This document shows, piece after piece, positions 23,946 to 33,748 of a stretch of DNA of 64,000 bases; positions within the stretch are counted from its first letter, which is position 1; every line of letters begins with the position of its first letter. Source of the stretch: Isoetes taiwanensis (lineage: Eukaryota > Streptophyta > Lycopodiopsida > Isoetales > Isoetaceae); assembly GCA_021234155.1 (NCBI GenBank), contig JAJEKV010000097.1, positions 1,118,001 through 1,182,000 of the forward strand, written 5' to 3'. Under the pieces are notes generated by a model. It was not told the origin of the DNA. It saw nothing but the letters and a program-made list of their open reading frames with translations, and did no database searches. Position numbers and translations under genes: made by a program.

Positions 23946-25135
23946 TTAGAGTGCCGTCACCAGGTCTTCGATCCTTCTATCTGACGTATAGGCTGTAGTG
24001 ACGGCCAACTCTTCTTCGGTTCTGATTCCAGCCCTGTGTCTTCCGGAGTACTCATCTACTGGCACTACTATCATATCTCTGTAGTTGTCGAACATGGACC
24101 TGGAAGAGGTCAAGTTGATGCCGCCTCTTTCTAATCCGACTGGCGCTACTGCTGAGGTGCTGGGCAGAAGTGCGCTTGTTGTTTTTTCCCTGATGCCCAT
24201 CCGCTCTTGAAGTGCGATGAACTCCTCCTCCGAGGGTAGCTCCTGCTGCGTGATCATCTGTTGGATGCCGATGTAAGCTTTGATGTCCGATGACGACTGG
24301 CCAGAGTACATGTAGGCCTCCCTGATGTTGATGGGGAAGTCTTGAGTCTCCCGGTCGATGAAGTCATCGAGGTCGGGCTGCTGACGGAGAAGGTATAGGA
24401 GTTCGTCCACCCTATAACTTCTATCTCTGCACTCCGGGAGGTTCTTTATGTCATGGAGCGTCAGGTACTTCTCCCCTTGGATAATGACCAGGGTTAGACT
24501 GTGATGCCTAACCCAAGTGGGGGTGCTATCCTTGTTACTCTCAACCCTTCTTCGAAGCTTGGGAGATCTTCTTCTGTTTGCTGCCTTTCTTGTATGGGGT
24601 CGATGTCGATGATGTCTTCCATGTCGGATCCCTGTCCTTCCTCGACCTCTTCCTCCTGTTCTGACTCCTCATAGTCCAGGAGCATTTGCTCCGCTTCACT
24701 TCTTTTGTGGCCATGGGTTCAATCTCTAGAGGTTGAACAAAGGATTCCGCTGTCTGGGTTTGGGCTCTTTGGAACAAAAAGATGGCTACAGCTGTAGTGT
24801 AGGAGAAATATCTCTTCCTATTTATGGATATAGTCACGTAATTGGGCATGCGAGCAGCCTTATTTTCTAGGTACTTCTCTATATTTGGGATGTCATTCAG
24901 AACTGCGCGGAGAGCCATTCTAGGTGCAAAATATTCTATGCATGGGGGGGAGTTCTATTAGAGAAGATCCTATCTTGGCAAGGAACTCGGTCATGATCTC
25001 TTGGTAGAAAGGTGTGGCATTTATGGTGGTATCTACATCGATCTCCTTTTGGAAAACAACGAAGATCGAATTGCTGTCAGTCTCAGCCACATGAGCAGTG
25101 ACACTGTACCATCGCCTGAATGCAGAAGTGGCCAT
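23946..25135 (-). pseudogene. ORF X: unrecognised extra gene upstream of gag
   Basis: A roughly 1.2-kb minus-strand coding region starts at ATG 25135 (MATSAFRRWYSVTAHV). It runs through ELPPMH, shifts frame at a G-run near 24950, and continues EYFAPRMALRAVLNDIPNIE and MPNYVTISINRKRYF. It shifts again into an acidic block (EESEQEEEVEEGQGSDMED). After another break it ends with MDELLYLLRQQPDLDDFIDR and a Ser-rich tail. I do not recognise any domain. I choose ATG 25135 over an earlier ATG at 25231 because a TATA-like box at 25244-25256 lies about 110 nt upstream of it, the same spacing as in the neighbouring histone-like gene. It could be an accessory protein of the element or a captured host gene. 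Confidence 0.65.
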
Positions 25136-25243
25136 GATGATGATGCTGCTAGGGTTAATAAACAGATTCTGGAAGCTCCTCTGGGAGCTGAAAGATCGCC
25201 TTGGAGTGAGGAGTGACAAAGTAGAATGCAAATGAGGGTTGTG

Positions 25244-25256
25244 GTCATATTTATAG
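25244..25256 (-). promoter_or_regulatory. TATA-like box upstream of ORF X
   Basis: On the minus strand CCTATAAATATGA lies about 110 nt before the chosen ATG of ORF X. The equivalent position before the histone-like gene carries CCTATAGATAGA. Both follow a pair of stem-loop repeats at comparable distance. Confidence 0.55.
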
Positions 25257-25430
25257 GCAAAACCCTAATCTGAGAAATTTTTAAGGTTTGGGGATATCTA
25301 TGCCTTCAAGGTCCTGCTATGCAATTGATAGGTGATCTAGGTTAAAGAGTACCTTCTGATGATCTTACTGCAAAAGATTTTACCTAATTTGGAGGTACTA
25401 GGGATGAATTTGGGTCATTTTGGTCTGACC

Positions 25431-25498
25431 ACTCACATAGTGCGCGAGAGGCATTCTCAAAACTTTTGGAAATGGTCCTGGCGCACTCTGTGAGGGGT
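25431..25498 (-). promoter_or_regulatory. Stem-loop repeat, copy 1 (upstream of ORF X)
   Basis: The plus strand reads ACTCACATAGTGCGCGAGAG through to GCGCACTCTGTGAGGGG. The outer 14 bases on each side are near-perfect inverted repeats (CTCACACAGTGCGC / GCGCACTCTGTGAG), forming a stem. The interior holds GCATTCTCAAAACTTTTGGAA, also partly self-complementary. Confidence 0.75.
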
Positions 25499-25634
25499 GG
25501 GCTCCTGTTTGGGTCCTAGATAGCTCTAAAATTACAATCTAAGAATGGAATCCTAGTTATCTCACCGAGCTAAGGTGATTTGTGCCCTTACTTTCTACAT
25601 TTGGACAAGTCTAGACATAGATCAGTGGCCAAAT

Positions 25635-25690
25635 ACTCACACAGTGCGCAAGAGGCATTGGAAATGCTCCTGGCGCACTCTGTGAGGGGT
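25635..25690 (-). promoter_or_regulatory. Stem-loop repeat, copy 2 (upstream of ORF X)
   Basis: This has the same outer arms (ACTCACACAGTGCGC ... GCGCACTCTGTGAGGGG) as copy 1 but a shorter interior (AAGAGGCATTGGAAATGC). It sits about 200 bp from copy 1. Confidence 0.75.
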
Positions 25691-25836
25691 GGGGCCCAAA
25701 ATAGTGACTATTTGTCCGATTTAACTAATTCTAAATGCGCATGCCAATATTACAACCTCAACAAACACAATATTACACTTCACACTTGATCAAAACATAT
25801 TTATATTCGCAAAAAGTTTTTACAGGTTACATCAAG

Positions 25837-26984
25837 CTAGCAATCTTCCTTCTTTATAAACCTGGCTAACTTCATGTCTCTAGGCATACAAGTGACTCTC
25901 TTTGCATGGAGAGCACATGCAAGGGAATCTTCGAAATGTTGGACTAACCTTTGCTCTGCTGCCTTCTGCAATGCAAGTAACATATCGTCTGTTACTCTCT
26001 TTGTCTTGTCAAATTCTTGTAGGAGTTCGCGGGTGAGTCTTACGAAGGCAGCTCTTGGAATTAGCAGTCCGTAGCTCCTCTGAAAATGGCGAATCTCCCG
26101 AGCCGCTCTTGCAAAATAGGAGTCCACTTTTCTCTTCATGGGTTTCTTCGGTGGTACTGGTCTCTCCGCGGGTCGACTTCAAGTTATTCTTCTTTGTCGG
26201 CCTTCCTCCCTCCACGTATGTCACCTTATTTCCCTCGTAAAACTTTGAGTACTTGTACATATTCATGTACTCGTTGTACTTCTTCAGCTTCTTCCAGTAC
26301 TCCCACTCGTGCTTGAGTACAAAGGATTCTCGAGCCGGTCTGCCCTTCTTTGGTTCAGTTGTTGGCTTCGGCCACTTCGGGTATGGAGGTGCTGTTGCAG
26401 ATTCATCCTCCTCCTCCTCTGGGTTTGAAGGACCGGAACCTTCTGTTGGGTGGGGCACTCTTGACGCCCCCTCATCCGAGTCTGTGTCCGATGAAGACGA
26501 CAGTGGCCTGTCGGGCTCTCGCTCCCTTATACTCACCCCTTTTGCTGGTGTTGACTTTGTCTTCCTCCGTGTTTTATTGGGCATTTCGGGGTCCTTTCCT
26601 TTGGCCTCTTTCAGCTTTTGCTGCTCCTCCCTTTGTCTTTTTCGCTCCTCCCTCTCTCCAATTCTCTTCCTCTTCGTTGCTCTCTTCTTCTTGGCCATTT
26701 TCTCAGCCGACGTGCTAGTTCTTCTGGGATCGGCTCGCCCTTCTCATCATCCTCTTCCTGGACATTCCCCTGCTCCTCAGGGTTTTCTTAATCATCTGGC
26801 TCCTGGGTTTGCTCTTGGGCATCTTGCTATTGGTCTCCTTCCTCAGCATCTGAATTAGTGTTAGGGTTTTCTGCCCATCTGGCTCGTTCTTCAGCCTCCC
26901 TAGCCTTTTTTGAGCTGCAAGAACTTGGGCGCTGGTATAATTGTCGGGCATAACCACTCGAGTAGTTTGTTTGGTGGAGGCCAT
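25837..26984 (-). pseudogene. Histone H3-like gene inside the chromovirus
   Basis: This minus-strand gene starts at ATG 26984 with MASTKQTTRVV, close to the H3 tail ARTKQTARK around Lys4. After an A-run indel near 26913 it continues as an acidic linker (with TAG and TAA stops at Gln-like positions). A basic, coiled-coil-like stretch follows (MAKKKRATKRKRIGER...), then a region ending YEGNKVTYVEGGRPTKKN. After a further frame change near 26175 comes a full histone fold: PPKKPMKRK, AREIRHFQRSYGLLIPR, FVRLTRELLQEF, LLALQKAAEQRLVQHFED, ALHAKRVTCMPRDMKLARF. This follows H3 helix by helix, from alpha-N through L1, alpha-2 and L2 (HAKRVT.MP.D..LA) to the C-terminus. The product would be about 380 residues, far longer than canonical H3 (135), with a ~250-residue insert between tail and fold. 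The gene is broken here. Homology to H3/CENP-A is clear; function (chromatin mimicry, targeting or silencing evasion) is inference. Confidence 0.9.
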
Positions 26985-27078
26985 ATTTTGAAATATGTCA
27001 ATCGCCTTCCGAGCGCCTAAAAATCGTCTTCTTGGCAGGAGATCGGCTAGCTGGAGAAGAAAGGTGAAAATGAAGGGT

Positions 27079-27088
27079 CTATCTATAG
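27079..27088 (-). promoter_or_regulatory. TATA-like box upstream of the histone H3-like gene
   Basis: The minus strand reads CCTATAGATAGACCC, centred about 95-100 nt before the ATG at 26984. It matches position and flanks (CCTATA...ACC) of the TATA-like box before ORF X. Confidence 0.5.
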
Positions 27089-27198
27089 GTCTGGAAATTT
27101 TAGGGTTTGGACTTGCAATTTCATGTTATACCATTCTGTAAAGCATTAGCGTTTGCTGGATTAATACATTGGGTTCCTTCAGGCAAAAAGTACATAGC

Positions 27199-27265
27199 AC
27201 TCACACAGTGCGCGAGAAGCATTCTCAAAAGTTTTGGAAATGCCCAGGGCGCACTCTGTGAGGGG
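27199..27265 (-). promoter_or_regulatory. Stem-loop repeat, copy 3 (upstream of H3-like gene)
   Basis: ACTCACACAGTGCGCGAGAA ... GCGCACTCTGTGAGGGG, with the interior CATTCTCAAAAGTTTTGGAA, almost the same as copy 1. Confidence 0.75.
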
Positions 27266-27411
27266 TCACACCTTTTTGACTCGAACTTTCATTTTGTAAG
27301 CAGTTTCTTAGTGCTAGAACATACATTCCTAGCTCAAATTTAAGTTTTAAGCTACTCTAAGCTATCAGATTGCTCTAATTATGCATCGAACTAGGTCAAC
27401 ATGGGTCAACC

Positions 27412-27473
27412 ACTCACACAGTGTGCGAGAAACATTCTCGTTGGAAATGCCCAGGGCGCACTCTGTGAGGGGT
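27412..27473 (-). promoter_or_regulatory. Stem-loop repeat, copy 4 (upstream of H3-like gene)
   Basis: ACTCACACAGTGTGCGAGAA ... GCGCACTCTGTGAGGGG, about 210 bp from copy 3. The interior lacks the AAAAGTTTT part, as does copy 2. The long and short forms therefore occur in the same order before both genes. Confidence 0.75.
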
Positions 27474-27672
27474 CACTTCCTAATGGCCATAATTGTTCAG
27501 GGTTTTTTTCTACAATTCTTCCTAACTTAGCATTACTCTACTTTATAGCTCTAAGGATTGGAATTTTTTTTTCCAATTTTTTGAGGTTCATGCTTGGGTT
27601 GCTATTCCCAAGGTTGGAAGTCTACTATTAGTTCTAACAGAGAATGGTCAGTGCCCGATCTTGGTCTACCAA

Positions 27673-27690
27673 GATCATGCTCTGATACCA
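27673..27690 (-). promoter_or_regulatory. Primer-binding site, initiator tRNA-Met
   Basis: The minus strand reads TGGTATCAGAGCATGATC three bases after the end of the 5' LTR. The first 12 bases are the standard complement of the plant initiator tRNA-Met 3' end. This fixes the element's orientation and the 5' LTR boundary. Confidence 0.9.
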
Positions 27691-27693
27691 CTC

Positions 27694-30600
27694 TGATGTC
27701 CCCTATTTCTTCTACGATGCTCCCATCATATCAGAAGGCGGAGTTCATCTCCCCGGCAGTCAAACTGACAGGGGCTACCTCCTGACACAAATCCTTGACA
27801 ATGGATCGATGAGGAAGAATGGATGGGTCATTTGCCCCATCTTCCCTCGGGACCGTCCTAGCTGCGGAGTGTGAGTAAACATAAGCACATGACATCAATA
27901 TATTAACACTACTAGAGTGGTCCCGGGGACTATTCCTGGTCCATGGACCAGAATTGGTCCAGTTGACCCACTGTCACTTAAACCAATATATTTGAGAATA
28001 GAAGTTTCAATTTCGCGATATATCGCCACCATATCAATCTTTACTTGATTCTTAATGAACTTCGAGAATTTCAAGGCCAATGAACTCACCTATATGTTGT
28101 AGTGATTGTTCAAATATTAGAGAATTTGACAGTTTCTGCAACAGTCCAGAACTGCATTCTTGGGTTTTTCTAGCATAAACAAGCCTAAACCTTGCTAAAA
28201 TTGGAAGTATTTGTCTATTTATGATAGAACACATTGATTTGTATGTTTTCAGCTTTGGTTGCTATCATCTAACGTCCGTGGAAGCCGGCAAACCCTATTT
28301 TGTTCAAAAATGCTGCTTGCGGTTTAGGAATTATTTGTCTCTTATTTATTACAAGTTTTTGGTTAATTCTTGTGGCCATGAATTCTTAACTATATGAAGT
28401 ATAATCTTATGTTTTTTTGGAGTGTTTATAAGTTATATCAACTTCAAAATCTAATAGAGAATTTTCAATACAGAATTTAGGTCAAAATTATATGTTAAAA
28501 TGCTCCAAAATCACCAACTGTAAGTATCACAAGGATAATGAATGATGCAGTCTTCTTATATCTACATAGAAAATTACTCTATCAACTTGCATATAGTGTA
28601 ATTAGGGTTTAACCATGTAATTAACTAGATTTAAAGATGATGTACAACCATAGGATTAACACATTAGAGGTTAAAATTTTGAGTTAATTCCAAAATTATA
28701 GGCTGAAAACTCATCATTTACTAGCTAGTGATGTTTATTGATGAATGAAAGTGAAGATTGTGAAGTTTAATTATAAGAATAAAAAATTAAACCATATGAC
28801 CTTTGATGCGTCTTTCTCAGCTTTGTAGAGAACACACTACATTTCTCCAAATAAGCCTTTCAAATCGTTCAAAATATGACAAGGGACATATATATAGGTC
28901 CCTTATATAGGCTATGTGGCTTTCTTGCAAAAATATACGGAGAAACATGGTTTTTACTAGTATAAAACTGGTGTATCCATTGCTGCTACAAAGCATTAGA
29001 GTTCTAGTAGGATAATGTTACAAGTAGGTCATCTTTTATGTATACTATATTTTTCATGAATGCGGGCCTTCCTTTGCAATATAACTCTCAATTTTTGTAT
29101 TGAAATAATATACTATTTGAAAGATATGAATATAATTAAGCATGAACCATTTATGGTCCATAACTAGACCAATTGTATAGAGCATATATCTCTCACTAGC
29201 CCTATCCATTTTGTCCCCATAATGAAACATGGTTTCTTACCTTTAACAATATAGTTTTTGAATGGTAAAAGTGGAAGTCCATGTAGATTCAATTGGCAAA
29301 TAAATACCCCATAAATTCACAGTGATTTGTGCTTAAACATTGCCCTCAAATTATGGAAGCTCGTCTAACCAATTAATTTTACCCCATAGAGAACTCTACA
29401 CATAAACTATATTCTAAAGTTGAGATCAAAATTGATTAAGATGTTGCCTCTATTAATTTTTAAACTTCCAGTCCTGTGGACCAATAATGGTCTGCAAGTG
29501 GAGCTGCACATAGCAGTCTAACTTGACTTTATATAGTCATAAACTTCCATATTTTTCTTTGAATTTTTTTGCATTGATTTCATGACATGGAACATTTTGA
29601 GAATGTGTTTTTTCAAAGTCACATCTCGAGGCATAAATCTAGAATAAATATAGAAGACATATTTGAATTTGATGCTATAAAGTTTAATCCAAATCTCAAG
29701 GTTATGATCAACAAATATTTTCCTTACTAAAGTAAATCAGAAGCTATTCATATCCCAAAATTCAACTTCAGATCAATTAATATAAGGAAGTTATTGATTT
29801 TAAATGGACCTATGGACCAATAATGGGCTCAGGTACAGAAACCTTTCTTGATTTCTTGTGACCATGTTTTTTGCTTTTTTTAAGAGCTTGTTTTTGCATT
29901 GGTTTCATATCATTTTGAACTTTCATATTATGATTTTTTGGAGGACATCATAGAGTAAGTTTTGTTCTATGTGGGGAAATATTAATCATTATTACAAGTT
30001 ACCTAAAATTGAGATCAAAAGTGAAAGTCGAAACATCAAACTCAAGGCCAACCAACATTTTTATGAGATGAAGAAACTTGTCAATTGCTTATATGTCAAA
30101 TACTATCTCAAAATGCATTTCCTTGTAAAAGTTGTTGTATTTAAACTACAACTGCCTTCTGGGAACCATAATTGGTTCTGAGGAGGCAGAAAGCAGTTTT
30201 GACCCTGTCATGTTTGAATGGCCCTATCTTTCTTCACAGTCTTCGGATTGACATGTGATTTTTTTGTGTCATTTTCTCTATCTCGTGTAGAAAAATATCA
30301 TGGTAATCAAAAAAATTGGAAAAATCGTTTTGTCGAGACAGTTTTACTTTATGTAAACATGAAGCTTTTGGTACTTGACCCCCCTGAGTTTGCTAGAGCA
30401 TAACTTACAAGAATGGAGGTGTATATATTTTTAGGTATTTTTCTAGTGGACCATGACTGCCATATATGAACTCCTAGGAAGGGTTTGAATAGATTTTATA
30501 CCATTGATTTTATATGAATTTTAAAGTGAACACTGCAAATGGACCATTTCTGGTCCATCAGTTGACCACTCTAGTGTTAACAGAATCACCTCGAAGGGTG

Positions 30601-31869
30601 ACTACTCCATAACATACATGTAATATCATATCAATAACATCATCATCACATGGGGGATCCTACCCAATGGCTCAGACTCCAGGGTATGGACTGACGGCTT
30701 GGACCTCCAGAAGTCATTACAGACGGAATTCATAAAGAATGAATTGGGCTGGCATAGAAACATGGCTGTTGGGTAGTCCACTCCATCCGCCCCTCCCATG
30801 CACATTTTGCAGAGTAGGTTGAAGAGTCTAGGGACTGGACCGTAGCCTGCCGAGTGCGTAACCAGAGGGGCTACTGCTGGGTTGCATCTCCCCAATCCTG
30901 ATGAGGCAGGAGGAGAGTCTCCTCCCCTCCAGAGGCATGCATGCCCATCACAGGTGGCTAGAGGGCCACTGCCCGTATTCAACTTGAACCTCATTGAAGG
31001 TGACGCATCACCCAAGAGGTGTCGACCTCATGCCTTACCCACACGCAGTGGCAAACCATTAAGCCTAGCCCGCTTAGATTCCCCGTAGGCTTTACACACC
31101 AGATGGATCAGTCAGTGATGGGACAAGTTCCCCTTATTCCATCGGTCTAGCCCCGCCACCCACAACCAGGCAGGCTCTTGTACACGGGCCGCATTAATTG
31201 GGAATTAATGAGGTTATCTAGGATCATCTGCTACTGATACACAGGAGAACATAGAATGGAACATCATCATCATCAAAGAACTGAAATATTGAATAAGATC
31301 TAATCTATCTTACCTAACATACATGGTTAGGTTCCTTCGTTACGACTGGTGATCTTAGGATCTATGAGGCTACTAAGACTGATCTAACATACTATCCTAG
31401 CTCATTGCTGGGCTAAGAGTCGGCTTTGCATAACAGAATCACAATTTACCTTCCTTGGCTTGCTCCAACTCCTTTAATTGCGTCCATGCCTTCGTTCTTG
31501 CTGAAGACGTCTGCTCCTGAGGAATCGAATGTGCAAAGGCGGCTCAGCGGCACCTGGCAATGCAGAATGGCAGCATGCCTTGGCCGGAATGGCTCAGGGA
31601 AGCCAAAATGCAAAAATGGAAAAGGTTTAGGGTTTCCCCTTTTGTTCCTTATACATGAACTTTTAGGGTTAGGTTAGAAGGGACCAAATGGGGTATTGCT
31701 ACTTGGCAAGGGGTTTAATTGCATATGTTTAATATGCATGTGCAACATACGAGGTTGCCCCCTAGGCGCAAGTCTTTACGGCTCTCAAGTACTTGTCATG
31801 GTGACATGTACGTGTGACGTGGTAGTATAATATACGTATTCGGACCGTATGTTATGCTGGAACGTCGCA
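27694..31869 (-). repeat. 5' LTR of the chromovirus, interrupted
   Basis: In plus orientation the LTR runs from TGATGTCCCC at 27694 to GGAACGTCGCA at 31869. It is about 1.5 kb once the 2.67-kb insertion (27907-30576) is removed. Parts such as CACCTCGAAGGGTG, CTCCATCCGCCCCTCCC and GGCTCTTG(T)ACACGGGCCGCATT are shared with the solo LTR at 37741-39367, so both belong to one family. The right end abuts a broken DUF4283-like ORF. Confidence 0.85.
27907..30576. mobile_element. 2.67-kb non-autonomous TIR element in the 5' LTR, flanked by TTAA
   Basis: The left end CACTACTAGAGTGGTC and right end GACCACTCTAGTG are inverted repeats (three-base indel), with TTAA immediately outside both ends (27903-27906 and 30577-30580). 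Host LTR sequence resumes on each side. Subterminal palindromes GGACCAGAATTGGTCC (27947-27962) and GGACCATTTCTGGTCC (30541-30556) extend the symmetry. Related half-sites occur internally near 29150, 29475, 29815, 30165 and 30452. There is no meaningful coding capacity. CACTA-like ends suggest CMC/EnSpm, but TTAA flanks suggest piggyBac-like or, if TA is counted, Tc1-like insertion. The superfamily is unresolved. Confidence 0.75.
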
Positions 31870-33748
31870 GGAGCATGGAGTGCCGGAGGAGCAGATGGAG
31901 GACCTTGTTGGTGAACCTTGCGAAATTGAGCAAAGAGAGGGGCCTCAGGAAACATGAGAGCTAGCTCAGGACCATTCATCACGAACAACTTGAATGGAAA
32001 GAAAATGGGCCCACTCTGGACAACAATTGTTTGAGGCAAATCACGATGAATAGGCCTTGCAACACAAATCTTGGTGATACCGTTACTTATGAAGTGTTGC
32101 AAATGGAGTCTAATCTCATTAGCAATGACGGAAATGAACTTGAAATCCTGTAGCTCGGGAGGGAAATCTTCAATAGCAAACTAGAAGGGGGCACGTAAGG
32201 CATCTGGCTTAGCTGGAAAGGATCCAGGAACATACTGCTGATAGCGCAAGAAGTGTTTGCAAAGAGGATCAACACCTCGTTCTATGAGTTGAGCAGCTGG
32301 CTCAGGAGATTCAAGCATCAAAAGAAAGCAACGTCGATCTTTTGTCACAAGCTTGATAGATTGATAAGCAGGAAGCCCTAGCTTATGAAGGTGCCCAGAC
32401 AACCAAGATCCCACGCGCTTCAGGTCCAAGAAAGGGCCAGTGAAATGGCAGATCACAAAGCACGCAACCAACTGCTCCACATGTCGTCGATGATCTTCAT
32501 GGCTAATCTGCACTACTGGAGCCACAAAATGCTCAAAAGTTGCCCTGCACTCCTGAACCTCATAAAAGATTTCGTCTAATGGGAGCTGGACATCCATGGA
32601 GTCTTGCTTGGCTTGCAATTGTTGGAGATAGGACACAACTTTTTTCCTGTTATTATCCACCATGGTGGCAATGGCCTAACGAGACCGAAATGAACCATGG
32701 CGTCGTCAAATCCTTGCAAAAGCCACTCGGAAAATCGCGACACCAAAACTTCGAGCCAGTTCGACGGATGATGATCCAAGGTGAGGTCGCCGCAACTTCT
32801 GGGGTGGAAGAGGAAGTCAATTTATGTGCTTGGGAGAAGATGGGGAACTCCTCCTCACGCCTACGAGGAACCTCCAACGTGTGTTGGACGCACCACTTGT
32901 CCTTCGGGTACCGGTTTGTGTGGGTTGCACTACCATCCAAGCACTACCTCCACGAGAAGTCCGCGTGAAAGAACTTCCAACCTGTGTTGGAGGTGCCGCT
33001 TGTGCAACACTATTAGGTGCAGCATGTCCAGAGGAGCACTCTACATGCAGGTGAGATCTCGACTGACATGAGACACCTCCAACATGTGTTGGAGATGCCG
33101 ACAGCCTAGAAGCAATTTCAGCAGACAAAGAGGGTCTTGCCTGACCCACAGAATTTCCAATGATTGTCGGAGGTGCTAATTGATCAGAGCACAGCACCTG
33201 ACCCGAGGAACCTCCAACGTGCATTGGATTGGAAGTACAACACTTTCAGAAGAGCTTTCCAATGGCACATATTCAACACGTCTTCCAGTCTCACCAGACG
33301 TGTGGACAGAGGCGTGAACTGTAGTCGAGGCAACTACAGTTGGAATAGAAACTAGAACAAGTAACTGAGAAGAGGAGAGAGATGGATCTCCTATCTCAAT
33401 TGAGACGACCCCACTCATGTCATTAGAAGAGATATTAGGCAACACTAAAGGATTGGGGTGCACCAAAGAAATCAAACTCTCAGGAGCCGAAAGAGCACAC
33501 TCGCGGGCCATTTTGTGTGCATCACATACATTTATTCTTGGAGAATCTGCAGCATATTCTTTTCTAATTCCTCCATGTACTATAGTAGAACTATCAGAAG
33601 AACGTTTTGGCGCATCTCTCCCATGCATGCATGCATTGCATGCATTTTTTGGGGGCTCTGGTTCATTTGGGGATCGTATTTCTTGCAAGTTCTTCATCGA
33701 CTTCTCATCGGCGTTTTCTCCTCTCTCAGCAGTTCCCTTGACTCCCAC
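31870..33748 (-). pseudogene. Retroelement ORF with DUF4283-like domain, cut by the LTR
   Basis: From about 32663 downward the frame reads LDLKRVGSWLSGHLHKLG, LVTKDRRCFLLMLESPEPAA, then a TAG where the domain has Trp (PF*FAIEDFPPELQDFKF). It continues to CVARPIHRDLPQTIVV and FAQFRKVHQQGPPSAPPA, ending abruptly at the LTR boundary 31869. The pattern (G-x-W-L-x-x-H, cFLl.l.spe.A, W-x-x-I-x-x-x-P-x-E, LP-x-x-I) is that of the DUF4283-like N-terminal domain of plant retroelement proteins. The upstream part to 33748 is Ser-rich, frame-shifted and low-complexity. No RT follows because the chromovirus insertion removed or displaced it. Confidence 0.6.

Larger units (their letters stand above)
17876..31869 (-). 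mobile_element. Ty3/gypsy chromovirus, decayed, carrying two extra genes
   Basis: Reading on the minus strand the order is: 5' LTR (31869-27694), primer-binding site, histone H3-like gene, ORF X, gag, protease, reverse transcriptase, RNase H, integrase, chromodomain, polypurine tract, and a truncated 3' LTR (18376-17876). Gag and pol are broken by frameshifts and stops. The two LTRs share their ends and long stretches, including CTAACATACTATCCTAGCTC, but have diverged. The 5' LTR contains a 2.67-kb insertion. The leader between PBS and gag is about 4.2 kb, far longer than usual, because of the two extra genes. The integrase-chromodomain order and GPY/F-like region place it in the chromoviruses. 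It is inactive as it stands. Confidence 0.9.
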
